A stretch of DNA of 64,000 nucleotides. Origin: Jacaranda mimosifolia. Lineage: Eukaryota > Streptophyta > Magnoliopsida > Lamiales > Bignoniaceae. The position numbers were made by a program, and so were the translations under genes. The stretch is taken from NCBI GenBank assembly GCA_018894105.1, contig CM032117.1, forward strand, positions 52,548,503-52,612,502, in the 5' to 3' direction. The notes beneath the pieces were generated by a model that was not told the origin of the DNA, ran no database searches, and was given only the letters and a program-made list of their open reading frames with translations. Positions 1 to 12,232 of the stretch are shown here, one piece after another; the first letter of the stretch is position 1, and each line of letters opens with the position of its first letter.

Positions 1-2523
1 TGTCATCCCATAAACACAATATATACATGTTGTAGATCTTAAATTCAACTTAACATATCACAACATATCTTAGTGAGGGAAAGTTCAGCCAGACAAACAA
101 ATGGATCTATAGAAGAAGTAATAATTCAACAGAATATAAAGTGGCATGAAATTGCAAAGAAAACACGAAAATGCTAATATATAAATAATATCAGATTCCA
201 GGCTACTAGTGAGTACTAGTTCAGGAGCGGTTATCCTTGAGTTGAACGGCCCAGTCGTCTCAACTAGTTTAGTTCAGGAGGTACTTCCATCAACTCGTTC
301 TACCCTAACATTAGCTTAGTCTAAACCAGAAAAACTATACCATTCTTATTACTCCTTGATAAGAGTACAAATAGAAGCAAACAAACCCAAGCATAATATG
401 CAATCCAAATAATCCAAGCACAACATGTATATTAGATTATCCTTATTCCTCCATCATGGTAATCCAAGCACAGCAGCTCGAGCATGACAGCTTGGCAATT
501 CAAGTAATCAAAGTATGACAGCTCGATAAACCAAGTAATCCAAGCATGACAGATCGGCAATGGCCCTTGGCCTAATAGTTTTTCCCCATATATATATATC
601 ATGTATCAAAGCCAATCACAGAGAAGGCCGCACAAACGAAGTACTAGATAAATCAAGTGTGCCGGCAAAGCAACAAATAACAACTCAGCATGATTCAAAT
701 AAGTTGACAAACCAAAACATGTGATAAGTAGAACGAATTCAATCTGGATAATATTCGGTAAGACAATGAAAGTTCTTGGTGCCAGAATGGGAATGATCAA
801 CTTAATAGAAGCAAATTCAAGGAAACAAACCCTCACAGGAGTATACGAATCAATTATCATATAATAATTAAGAGTTCAAACAAATTATGGAATTTAATGA
901 CCAACAATCAATTATTTCCTAGAACAAAGACAAGTTTAACCCTCACAAGGGTATACAAAGCAGATACCAAATTGGTAGGCCCTCACAGAGGCATACAAAA
1001 TAAATACCCGAGAGGTTAGACCCTCACCTCAATAGCCTCAGAAATGCCATCACAGTCTACTGGTCTGCGGGACCCAGCTCCTCATCACCTAACCAAACGA
1101 ATGGATTTACTGTCAAAACCCTAATTTTGACCCTATAATCACAATTATATGGATAGCATTCTAAAATCAATAATTACAGTTAATACAATATTTTAGGGCT
1201 CGATTTCGATATCCTCATTAAAGAACACACTAATTATGCTGTCAATGTAGGAATATTTATGAGGTTCATACTTATTTCGGTAAAAAGAAATATAATCATA
1301 TCCTTAATTATATAATTAACCTTACAACGTTATACAAAATTGATTATAATAGTCCAACTATCCTCATAACCCAAACTTTGTCACTTAGGTCTCAAATCCA
1401 TAGTATTAGGGTTTTAATCCTCTAATTAACTCAATTAAACAAAGTTATCATATAATAATGCAAATTTGGGTCCACTAGGCATCTTTATATATCCATGCAT
1501 GTCCATTCTCTCTTGATTCCAATACATATTTCCCATGTTAATGTATATCACGATACAAGATTTATAAGAGTAAAATTGGTACATCATATATGTATATAAG
1601 CAACCCCAATCCAACTCTTTACCTAAAATCTGATTATCAGAGCTCAACTTTCATGAACCAACACCATCAGTGCATTCACTTCATCGGGGCGAAGAAATTG
1701 CCTCAACGCCGCCACCACCGTACATCGCTTCCATAGAAGGTCACCACCACTACCGTTAGGTGCATCTCAGCACCACAAATGCAAAGCCCTGGTCAATTTC
1801 TTCATTTGCTGCCAAATCGAAGGTCAATTGGAGCCTCAAAGCTGTTGTGCCACTACCTTTCTCGTGGTCATTTTCCTTCAGTTTCGCCACCACCGTTGGT
1901 CCAAACTTAGAATCGAAGTTACTACGGTGTTCCTTGAGTTGAACTCTACAAAAAACTCTACCCAGAACCAAGCTTTTGCCGCTGCTCTACTGGGCTCGTT
2001 TCTCGCTGTCGTCTCTCAATTTCGGACCTCAACTTTTTGGTGGCCGACTAGTCAGAATGGGTTGTATGTAGTATCACTGAACTCTTGAGAATGTGGGGAA
2101 GACAACGGTCGGTTTGGTTTTTCGTTTCAAACCTTCGCCAGTGATGATTGTTGGAGAACAAGGTGATGGGTATGCGGGTGAGAAATGCAGAAAATTGGGG
2201 GTAGGGGGATGCTATATATAGAATAACTTTCAAAAATTATGAATTGGCCCTTAATATTTTCATCCATCTTTCAATTAAACCTCCACAACTCCCATTTGCA
2301 TTCCAATCAACCCCACAACAAGTTAGTGCCTCAATTCCACCCACTAAACCAAGAATAATTCTATGGTGACCCCTAGAATTGTAAATAATGAGATAATGTA
2401 GTCTATTGTATTCGTATTTTAACCCCCAAAACTTTTTTTCTAAATTAAATAAAATTTAGAAAAACTTACAAAGATAATGTTAATTGAAATACCATCGATA
2501 ATATGATTTCTAGGGTTGTTATA
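1..2523 (-). repeat. Gypsy LTR copy 1, cut by the window edge
   Basis: This is a minus-strand copy of the long LTR family that recurs at 3632, 8344, 13568 and 62303. Shared landmarks are the 'cctcaca(g)gggtatacaa' segments, the 'ttggtgccagaa' segment near 778 and the closing segment that reads CCCTAGAAATCAT on the minus strand. The right end is tgttata where the family usually has tgttaca. The left part lies outside the window. The short open frames here (for example 606-860 and 1756-1971) have no recognisable protein and match non-coding LTR sequence in the other copies. No internal retrotransposon sequence adjoins it, so it may be a solo LTR. Confidence 0.7.
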
Positions 2524-3131
2524 GTTACCAACAAAGAATTAATATATTTTTGACATCAGTATTAAAATAATTGTTGATAGGATGCCATATATGAAAATAT
2601 TGACATGACTAGCAAAAGAGGATAAAAGTAACTTCATCCATGCGATATATATATATATTGAGTATTTATCAAAACTAAATAAATAATTAGGAAAAGAATA
2701 TATTAATATAGTCTTTAGATATTAATTTTCAAATATTGATAGAATATATAATGTATGGAAATATATTGACATGGAATGAAAATTTATAGTCAAATAGGTG
2801 ATAACAAATAATTATGACTTAGCTTGACTAAAGAATTTATGTGGGATACTAATGAGGATTTACAAGTTTTGTTTAAATTATTTTAAAAGCTATTGCACTA
2901 CATTAATTTGATTAAATGGTTTAAAAATACCAAGAAAAGAACATAATATTATTGATTTAGCCGAAATTAAGATCATATCATCAATCACAATTAATTAAGA
3001 CGGCTCAAATGTCGATTTGAAATGTTATTCATTCATCAAACTCCTAACGCTAAGGAAAATAATTATTGCCATACGAGTTTGAAAAATATATAATTGAAAT
3101 AAGAAAGATAATATTTGCTTAAAATTTTTTA
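2524..3131. repeat. Non-coding paralogous block (A1), also at 58.75-59.4 kb
   Basis: AT-rich sequence without a gene. Runs such as 'gataggatgccatatatg' and 'catgactagcaaaagagg' recur almost unchanged near 58790. The copies differ by point changes, small indels and the length of a TA run (about 2645). The block continues at 6864 after the insertion that starts at 3132, and the copy at 58.7-60 kb is continuous there. Confidence 0.8.
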
Positions 3132-3209
3132 GAGCTCGTTTGCGTGCTTTGATATTGCATGACAACTGAATTACAAAATTTGGTACATTTTTAGAAGCCT
3201 TTGATATAA

Positions 3210-3631
3210 TTAGGGCCCAAAATCCCTTCGCAAGCCATAGCTCTGCAGTGTCCGAGGGCTTGAGTCGTTCCTTTTTGTCGCTCTATCTTTTGCTTGACCT
3301 CTGCGCCCTGAGGGACGAGCAAAGCGAGTATCCAATCCCTTTTGCAGGTAAAGAAATCCTAGGAATAAAACTACCAAAGAAAGTGGTAATCTTAGAACTC
3401 AGATAGAGGCACTCACTCTAAGTTAAAGGGAGAGCTATTGACTACAATGACTACGACGTTAGGGGGAGGCAGAAGTCAGGCTTAAGGGCAGCAAAAAAGG
3501 GATGTGCCCTAATTCTCTCGCCTTCAGAAGGAGATCCTATAGTTACTTGAAAACCTAAACTAGCTTGCCAACTAGCTACTGACTCGTATGAAGAAGAGGA
3601 GATATGAGGATCAGCTCTTAGAAGAGGAAGG
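3210..3631. other. Organelle-like segment, continuing at 6522-6680
   Basis: Base composition rises sharply above the AT-rich surroundings. The text (for example 'gggacgagcaaagcgagt' near 3312) has the texture of plant mitochondrial intergenic DNA. The solo LTR 3632-6521 splits it, and it appears to resume at 6522. No organelle gene is recognised, so origin from mitochondrial DNA is an inference from composition and style only. Confidence 0.35.
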
Positions 3632-6521
3632 TGTAGCGCCCCCATTTGGGATAGCACCTAAGCTGAGGCACCACTCTGATTCATACTTAAATCTCATACA
3701 TAATTCTATCAATAGGCCCATCAGAAATTTTTTCCAAAATTCTTAAGAATAGTGACAAGCTTCTACCTAAGCACGTCTTACAAAAGTACAAATTTCAAAC
3801 CATCACATATTAATCATTCATCATTTCATACCTACTACAAATCATAAGTTCCAGTCAAACATCTCACGGCATCTCCAAGTTTTCACTAAACATAAAAGTG
3901 ATACATACACAAGTTTAAGCACCTATTCTATTACAAAACATATTTACATCCTTCCAAGCCTGAAGTACAAGATCATAACCAAAACCTATCTGAAAATGTC
4001 AAGAGATGTTGGGGGCGTAAGTCCAAAGACTTAGTGAGGGTTAACTTAAGAATAACAGAAGAAATCTATCGAGGAAGGTTCAACTCAACATATCATCAAT
4101 TAAATGTACAGAACATGATAGATTTAGAACCAAACAGTAAACATAGCAAAATACGAAATGTTTATTTCAGACAGACAAAATTCAAATAGGTAAAACAAAC
4201 CCGAAGCATATGTATTCCAAGAAAACTACAGACATGCATTGCATAATTATCTTATTCCAGTCAGACAAACAGTTTACCTAAGCGTAACATCTTGGTATAT
4301 GGTGGATGCCCATACGAACTATATAGTGCACCGCATATGCTTAGGGGAAGCCCTTAGTGCACCATTGATACCTAGGGGAGAGTCCCTAGCGTACCGTCGA
4401 CACCCAGGGGAAAGTCCCTAGTGTATCGTTGACACCAAGGGGAAAGCCCCTAGCATGCCCCACATAACCAAACATTTCACCCGGATCGGCCCTTGACCCA
4501 TATTTTCTTCGTACATACAATTGAATTCACAACCGTTCGTGTAGATACCCAGGGGAAAGTCCCTAGAGCACCTCCAGCTCCCAAAATAAAATAATATAGA
4601 ACTGAATAGGACAGAAATGTCGTTGAGGCAACATGATAGCAACAACTAGATTCAGATAAGCCAACATGGCCAAATAAAGCTGAACAGATAAACAAATATG
4701 CCGACGAGGCAACAGAGAACAGTACAAATCAGTATAGATATGAGACAAACAGACAGAAAACTAAGATACATATAACAGATAAGGTTATGGGCACCAGAAC
4801 AGACAGAAACAGAATCGATATCAAATATAACCCTCCTAGGGGTGTTCAAATCGGATAATAGATAATAAATTAGAATTCTAACACATTTCAGATTTCAAAC
4901 AAATAGAGTACTGTACAGAAATAGAAAACCCACACAGGGACTTATAAAATATAATAGATAATTAGGAAAGGCGCCAGATTGGCAGACCCTCACCTCTTGT
5001 AGTTTTAGTAAACAACTACAACCCGCTATCTACTGATCGGCTGGACCCACTTCTTCGTCACCTAGTCAAAAGAATATTTCCATAGTCAAGACTCCTACTC
5101 ATCTCTAATAACCTTCTAGAATTGTATTATAAGTACTCTAACATTATTAACTTATTAATCAATATGATGATATAAGCTCAATAGGTAGCATCTACACAAA
5201 GTACTCCAATAAATTTAACTATTCTATACTCTATCACGATGTTCTATATTGAATCCAAAATAGCATGATATCTCGTTTTTAACTACAAAGTCGTTATCAT
5301 ATTATCATCCGAATCAATCCATACCAAATAGTCTAATCTCTACAATTAATTAATCCTAGACAAATGCCACTTAATCTTATATTATATAGTCCATGGTATA
5401 ATTATTAAATCCAAATTTGGCATTTAGGATAACATGTCTGGGTCGACTTATTTGAATATTCTTCTTGCATGGGAATCTTGCACACCTATATATATATATA
5501 TCAATCATTCCCAACTTTTCATTCTAGGCATATAATATAATATTTCCAAAGGTAAGGTACAATATGCATACATATATATATATCAAAGTACATCCAATAA
5601 AATTTTCAAGATTGGCCACCAAAGTTCTGAAACCACAAACCAAATACATGGGTGTGATTGTCGCGTCGAGCAGACAAAACTGTCTCATTGTTGCCGCCGC
5701 GCCACCAGAGTAGCCCGAAGTTACCACCAAAATGCTCCTCTAGAGCTCCTGAGTCCAATGCTACTAATAGGTTCCAGTTTCGTAGCCCAGATCACCTTTA
5801 ATCGAGCTCAACAGTGCCCAAATGAGTCTCTCGCCACTGCGCTCCGATCACCATTTTTCGTCGCTGCCATGCGCGCCAAACTCACATGCAAAGCTGTTTT
5901 ACGCCGAGAGCTTCCAGAATATCCGCCCAGAATCAGGTTTTGGCTGCGGCTCCACTGTGCCTATCAAGGTCTGTCGCTGCCAGTTTTCGGCTTCCAGTTT
6001 TTGGTGACCTGCCGCCAGTTCAACCGTGCATGTGGTGTGCAAGTGTAGTCGGAGGGGTGGGAAGTATTTTAATTGGAGTGGTTTGGGGAAAAACGTCCAC
6101 CGGAGGGAGATCACCGATGGTGGTTGTGGTTGGTCGTGGGTGAAGGAGGAAGAAGGAATGGGGGTTCAAAATGTAATTTTGCTATTTATAAAATAATTTT
6201 TTTTTATTTTTCAGATTTACCCAAAAGGTTCTCAAATAACCCCAATTGAGTCCTTGAAATCTTTGAAAAATACAACTTTGACCCCGTTGACCAAAGTTCT
6301 TCCATGCAACCCAATATTTTCAAAAAGTGTTCAATCAAGTTTTGATAAATTTCGGATTGACCCCAAACTTATAAAATTTCTAAAAATTGAAGTTTTCTTA
6401 TTAACAAGTTTACCACCAAAATTTAATAAAATAATAAATTAGCAACTATAACATAAGATTCATGAAATTTAAATATTTTAAAATTAAATTCTATAAATCA
6501 TGAAGTTTTCGGGATGTTACA
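3632..6521 (-). mobile_element. Solo LTR of a Ty3/Gypsy element
   Basis: The segment begins TGTAGCGCCCCC and ends GGGATGTTACA, so it has TG...CA ends. It aligns along its length with the 3' LTR at 13568-16506. The flanking pentamers are gaagg (3627-3631) and taagg (6522-6526), a five-base target duplication with one change. No gag, pol, primer site or polypurine tract adjoins it, as expected after recombination between the two LTRs of one element. Orientation is minus because the related copy at 13568 has a polypurine tract on that side. Open frames at 4239-4849 and 5524-6143 are chance frames in LTR sequence. Confidence 0.85.
4340..4566. repeat. Array of short hairpin units inside the LTR
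   Basis: Five units follow one pattern, each a small self-complementary core such as CTAGGGGAGAGTCCCTAG or CCAGGGGAAAGTCCCTAG. They lie near 4340, 4371, 4403, 4435 and 4548. Four are about 32 bases apart, joined by 'cgt..acacc' spacers. The fifth follows a longer gap. The homologous place in the LTR at 14470-14570 has a diverged version of the same layout (CTAAGCGGGCTGCTTAG). Confidence 0.75.
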
Positions 6522-6863
6522 TAAGGAGATTCTCGGGTTTAGGCAACAGGCTAATTACTCAACCAAAAAGCACTTGTGGGGAGGAAAGAAGCTCTAAAAC
6601 CAAATCACATTGACCGATAACATGCATTTAAAGCCAAACTTGGCTTGTGTATCAAAGCCCTGGGACGTGATATGTTTTTCAACCTAAATTAGAAATAAGT
6701 TATAGTTTATCAAATGGGATAATCATGTCAAGTAAACAATCAAAGTTGGATATAAAGTTATTTAAAATATGCAAATAAATATTAGGTAGGATGCACAATA
6801 ACCCACTATTTATCCTAGTCATACGTATCATGCCTAATCCAAACATACCAAATAAACGAACCC

Positions 6864-7530
6864 TTAGAAAATAAAACCATTAAACTGTGGATGTAGGAAC
6901 CAATTTGTATAGACACAAATTAAGTCTTTAATAAAGAATACATAATACTGAAACAAATAACAGAATAAAATTTCTCCTAAATATTGGTTCTTGATTACCT
7001 AAACCAATCAATGAGAAATATTATTTTCATATGTGAATATAAATCTGCGAAAATTAATAATGAAAAATTTAGTAATTAAAATCTAACAATAAAAAAAATA
7101 ATTAGAAATTTAAGAATGAAAAAATATATAAAAAATTATCTTACTTGAATCCGCACCCCCCCCCCCCCCCCCCCCAAATAAAAATAAAAATAAATAAAAA
7201 TAAAAATTAAGCCATTCATATCATACGTACTTCATATACGAGCAAAAGAAAGATAAAATAAACACCATTTTACTTTACATATATTTCATCATTTTATAAA
7301 AATGGCAGAGTCCTCAAAGTGATGGGCTCTAAAAATTCGTGCGTTTAGTTTTTGATAGCTACAACAACAGCCACAATTGATGTATTTATGTCATAGTCGG
7401 CCTTGTTGGTATTATTTTTAGCTTGCCATGCATACTCAATTAATTTTTATTGAATTATTAATTATTGTCAAAATTAATTTAATTTTATATAATGTTTGTT
7501 AGTCATTATTGATCAACTTGTCTGAAAGTT
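6864..7530. repeat. Paralogous block A2, matching 59.4-60.06 kb
   Basis: Non-coding AT-rich sequence that continues block A1 beyond the Harbinger-like insertion. Shared runs include 'accattaaactgtggatgt' (6877 and 59413) and 'atcttacttg' (7139 and 59693). There is no gene. Confidence 0.8.
7156..7175. repeat. Poly-C run of 20 bases
   Basis: Twenty consecutive C residues followed by an A/T-rich simple stretch (aaataaaaataaaaa). The paralogous copy near 59700 lacks it, so it arose after the duplication or is an assembly artefact. Confidence 0.9.
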
Positions 7531-7544
7531 GAAAGTTGGGGTGG

Positions 7545-7790
7545 CAACTTCCGATACGACACGATAACCAGATATGAATTCGACACGAAAAAATTAAGTT
7601 TTGGGTCTAACAATTTTAGGTTCGGGTCCAATAAAGTCGACACAAATAAGAACCCAAAGAAAATGGGTTGGGTTGGGTTGGATTGAATTTTAGGTTGCTA
7701 GAACAACCCAAAATTTGATTTTGGGTCACACAACAACCCAAACGCACCTGACCTAACCCGAATTAAACAAATAAAATTAAAATTTTTAGG
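7545..7790. mobile_element. Possible hAT-like element remnant
   Basis: The segment starts 'ggggtggcaac' and is rich in 'ggtc/gacc' and 'ggttggg/aaccca' words (for example near 7670 and 7740). These words are common in plant non-autonomous hAT elements. I could not define both ends or a target duplication, so the class is tentative. The paralogue at 60.0 kb appears to lack it. Confidence 0.3.
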
Positions 7791-8343
7791 AGTAAAATTA
7801 TAAAATAACAAAATAAAACTTAGAATTTTGAACTTTAGCAATATCATAATTACTACTTTGGTATTTTTCAGTCTTATTTATTTTCGCAAATATATAGGAT
7901 GGATGATTATAATTTTATACTGCTTGTAGTGGTTATTTTTTGGTATCCAAGTGGACAAACTTGTTTTGCAAAGAGTTGATAAAACACTGCTTTGACTACT
8001 GAATTGTTCTAGAGATTTTTCTTAGGCCTTATGCAATGCTATTTTACTTATATAAATAAACGATAATTCTTTCTGTTAAGATGTCATAAAAAATTCAAAA
8101 GACTCAAGTAAGTTTTTATAATAAATTATGTGTCCAAGTGAAAAAATAATGTCATTTTAAGAAGTTAAAAGTGACAATTTGATTGACACAAAAGATACAA
8201 TAATTAAAGAGAGCAGGTGAATAAGACTTGAAAAAGTATGTTATTTTTAAAAATAAGATATTTTTTGATTTCAATATTTTTATAATGCTAATAGATACTA
8301 CAAAATGAAAGGGGAAAAAAAGTCCTAAAATCAATATGTTATG
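7791..8343. other. AT-rich non-coding stretch with block A3
   Basis: I see no gene. Bases about 8197-8343 match 37458-37598 closely (shared 'gtatgttatttttaaaaata'). This is the sequence into which the LTR at 8344 inserted; the other copy reads on without it. Confidence 0.7.
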
Positions 8344-10480
8344 TGTAACACCCCTAGAAATCATACAATTGGTGGAATTTTATTTAACATTATTTTATGA
8401 ATTTTATTATTTATTTTGCAAGTTTAGGGGTCATTATATAAATAGGGAAAACTCAATTGCAAGAGTTTTGAAAGTTTTGGGGGCCAATTTACGAATATTC
8501 TAAGTTAACTGAGACATGTGACCAACTTCGGCGGCCAAGTTAAATAGGGAAAACTCAATTACTCTCAGTAAGATGCGTCTAATAGTGGTGACCAATTCCG
8601 GTGGTGCTCCCGTGAAGCTCCACTAGTTTCACTAGCTTGACGATCTGAGTACATGCAAACCACTTTCGCTAAGTGATTTGGCATCGAACTTGGTCGAATT
8701 GGGTAAAACTTCAATTAATTGATTAATCTATTCCTGATTTAATCTGATCGGATTATTAAGCTAATTTTGATTGTAAATTTATGTTGATTGGATCGAGAAT
8801 TGTGATTATAGGCTAAAATGATCGGATAGGAATTTGATTGTAAGTATATGTGGACTCGGATCGTAAATTAGAAGCTAATTATTATTAAATTAGGCTAATT
8901 AATATAATTGAGGAATCTAAATTGTATAATGATATGAGATGATATGGAAGGATATGAAATGGAGATCCGGATATGAGGCATATATGTGTATCTATATAAG
9001 CTCAGTAGACCCGAATTTGGATTGTTATATGTAAACCATGGTTATTTAAGTTAATTAGATGATTAAAACCCTATTTTTATGTGATTGAGACCTAAGTGAA
9101 AAAAAATTGGGATATTAGTGATAGTTGAATTATTATTATCAACTTTGTGTAACGTTGCAAGGTTAGTTATATGGCTTTAGAATTTAATTATATTTCTTTA
9201 TTGGAAAATATACGATCCACGCAAAATATTCTGGTATTAATAGTGTAATTAGTGTGTTACCTATCGATGATATCAAAATTAACCCCAAAATATAGTATTT
9301 ATAGTATAACGACCAATGATAGAATATTATTCGTTAAATTATGGTTATAGGATCAGATGAGTGTTTTGACAATAAGTTTGTTCTTTTGATTAGGTAACGA
9401 AGCATAGGATCCCGCAAACCAGTAGCTCAAGATAGCATTTCTTTTCTATGACTGTTGAGGTGAGGTTTCAACTTACCTTTCTTTTGGGAAATATATGAAC
9501 TTCTATTGTTGAAATCATTGATTGTTGAATTCTTTGATTGTTATCTGTTATTGTTCTGTATACCTTGTGAGGGTCTTCCAATTGGCAATTGTCTTGTATA
9601 CACCTATTTGTTCTTTTGGAAAATAATTGTCTCCGAATTTGTTTGGATTTCTTTGAATGAATGAATTCCTTAAGTTCGCTTATGTTAAAATTAATTGTAA
9701 CCATTCTGGCACCAAGAACATTCATTGCTTATCTATTATTGTCCATTTTGAATTTCGTTCTGTATACTGTTTACTTGGCCTTGTCTGCATATTTGAATCG
9801 TTCAGTCTATCATTTGTTTAGCCTTGAAGGCATGATGGAATCATTCTGTATATTGTTTGTTTGGCCTTGACGGCAAGACTGAATCGTTCTGTATATCATT
9901 ATTAGGCCTCAATGGCATGATTGAATCATCTGAATTGTTCTGTTGATTTGTATATTGTCAGTTTGGCCTTGCAGGCATTTGTTTATCTTTTGCCTGTCAT
10001 ATATGGGAACAATTAATGGGACGTTAAACTAAATCCCCACTGTGTGTTTGGGATAAGCCGTAAGCCCGAAACTCTTGGTTAAATAACAGGACGTTAATAC
10101 ATGCTGTGTGCATGGGACAAGCTATATGCTTGACGGAGAAATAAGGAGAATTTGTTATGCATATTATGCTTTGAGTTTGTTTGATTCTGTTTGTACTCTG
10201 CTCAGGGAGTAATAAAGACAGAGAGGTTTTCCTTTGTTGAATTTGGCACTGTTTATGATCTGGCATATTCGTACTTACTTTTGTAAAGTCTTGATAATTG
10301 ATATTCTGTTGAACTACTGCTTCTTTAACAGATCTCTTCTGATTGTTCATTGTATTTTCCCTCACTAGGTCTTTAGAGCTTACCCTATTGTTATTCTTTA
10401 TTTCCTTCCCAAACAGGTATGGAAGTGGAATGAGGGCTCATGAGTTGACCCAACGGAACAGATTTGTAACAGATTGCTGA
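8344..10480 (+). mobile_element. Plus-strand LTR copy, 3' truncated
   Basis: It begins TGTAACACCCCTAGAAATC, the family LTR start in plus orientation, and runs through the characteristic 'ccctcactaggtctttagag' near 10361. Similarity to the family fades after about 10440 and the expected GAGCTACA end is absent, so the 3' end is lost. Paralogous block sequence resumes near 10529. A short open frame at 10024-10365 is antisense to LTR sequence and resembles no known protein. Confidence 0.7.
9770..9970 (+). repeat. Degenerate tandem repeat of about 45-50 bases in the LTR
   Basis: Four or five units share 'ttggccttg.cggcat' followed by 'gaatcgttctgtatat'. They start near 9776, 9821, 9862, 9903 and 9964. 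The corresponding part of the other LTR copies has similar repeats (for example 'aagcatgacagctcg' around 480-560). It has no coding meaning. Confidence 0.7.
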
Positions 10481-10528
10481 TATACAGCTCGTCAGGCTCG
10501 TGCTGACTCAATTAATTTGCATCCCTCA

Positions 10529-11805
10529 AAAAGGATTTCATTTAAGAACACCTTCATATAACGACAACAAAAGGGTAGATACATTTCCTCATTAAATACT
10601 ATTAACTTAACTCGAACTTGCGACATCTCCATCAAAAGTCATGATCATTTCCCGTGTGATATTATTATATATAGCCGAATATGAAAGTTTTGTAGAAGTA
10701 AATAGTAATCAATGAAAAATAGATTTCGACGTAGTTTCCTCCGTGGCCCTTTAGGAATGAGGGTCGCCCTTATTCCTAAAAATACATTATTTTATCCATG
10801 GTTGTTATATCCCCATGGTGTAGCACGTCCCTACTATAGTTGATTCGTCCAATCTGTGCGCATACATTCAAAACCAGCAGCAACATCTTTAGGTGAAAGG
10901 TTATGTTTTTAATAAGCCCTATTTTGGTGTATAAGAGATCTTGGAATATTTTAATTATTCTTGACGGCAAGGAACATTAAATGTTTTAATTACAGTCACC
11001 AATTAATTCATTTGAAATTATTAATAAAAGAGTTTGCAACTTTAATTTCCAGGTAACGCATATTATTATTATTTTTAAATCAAGCAAATAAAATATATTT
11101 TTGAGTGAAAAAAAAAAAAGATCTTCAACCTATGATAAGGAGGTTCCATCACAAAATATGTTCATGGACAAACTAACAAAAGGAACAACATCAGAACAGT
11201 CAAGAGAAGTGGTCATTTTACTGAATTATATGATGTTATGTTAGCATTTCGTTGAATAAAATTTAAATTTCTACTGTAACCAGCACGCCAATAGCGACAA
11301 ATGTTCTCAACTAGCTTTGAAATTGATATCAAGAATAGACTGAATAACAATGATGCAATCGCTTTCTGTGATGGCTTGGTGGATTTTAAGCTTCTAAACA
11401 AGGCTGTAGACATCTTTAATGGCCATGACATTTGGTTGTATGTTCCCCTTGTGAATATGAAGAAGTTTAAGTCCTTTATGTTTCACATTCGATTTTAATT
11501 ATTTTAGAAATCAATATACTAATGCTAGTATATGAGTCTCAATTTTTGAGATTCTGAAAATTGTATTCACGGTTTTGGTTGAATGATGAAACCTAGTCAT
11601 CAATATTTGAGAATTAAAATGTCAAACTTCTCAATAATTTTTCTTTATTCCCTTCCAATTCAAATTATTTGTACGAATTTTCTTATAGTATTATTCTAGT
11701 GCGAGTTGTGACTTTACATTTGGTTGACCCTTTTTTTTGAGTGATAAAAAGACAGTGGAGGGACAACTAGTGTAGCTATTCTCCTTGGGCGTAAGCATAG
11801 AAGTC
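10529..11805. repeat. Paralogous block A4/A5, matching 36735-37430 and 39105-39445
   Basis: Non-coding sequence. 10529-11230 resembles 36735-37430 (shared 'tatataacgacaac'-type and 'atgaaagttttgtagaag' runs), and 11440-11805 resembles 39105-39445 (shared 'gattctgaaaattgtattc'-type text). In the second location these two pieces are separated by other sequence and come in another order relative to block A3. Open frames at 10776-10970 and 36955-37149 are the same antisense frame in both copies but show no known domain. Confidence 0.75.
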
Positions 11806-12232
11806 TCCCGTATTTGTGGAATTAGAGGCGTTCATTCGGTTAAAACTGATCAAACCAAATGGTTTGGTCGGCTACCTGAAAAAATCGATTTTTCCAGAAT
11901 CATAACCGAAAAAATCGGCTCGGTTTTTTCGGTTTTAACTGAAGCTGAACTGAAAAAAAGAAAAAAAAGAAAGAAAAACTTGTTTTTTTTACCAAGAAAG
12001 TGTTATAAAAGTTTGTTTGATAAAAGTAAGTTAGTCAATTAAAAATTTGAATTGGGTAACTTATTCTTTTAGTACCAAAAAAATTATTTGATAAAAGTAT
12101 ATTGATAAAAATATTTGTTTTGATTAAATTATAATTTATCTATTCTAAACAAATACATTTAAAATATTATAAATTTAAGAAGATAAAAAAATATTTTAAT
12201 TATTTTATGTTATAAAAATTTTAGTATACACA

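Larger units (their letters stand above)
3132..6863. mobile_element. PIF/Harbinger-like non-autonomous element carrying a solo LTR
   Basis: The left end GAGCTCGTTTGCGTG and the inverted right end GGGTTCGTTTATTTGG form an imperfect terminal inverted repeat. A TTA triplet sits on each side (3129-3131 and 6864-6866), the target duplication expected for PIF/Harbinger elements. The paralogous block at about 59400 runs straight through this point and acts as an empty site. Without the 2.9-kb LTR nested inside, the element would be about 0.84 kb. No transposase is visible. The class call rests on the TSD and end pattern only. Confidence 0.6.

Noticed and set aside
1756..2088. Open frames on both strands near the end of LTR copy 1
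   Set aside because: They lie in a GC-richer part of an LTR. The matching places in the other LTR copies (about 5758-6143 and 15886-16266) are open in different frames with different proteins.
4340..4566. Regularly spaced hairpin units considered as a CRISPR-like array
   Set aside because: The spacers are similar to each other, the array lies inside an LTR with diverged counterparts, and the host is a plant.
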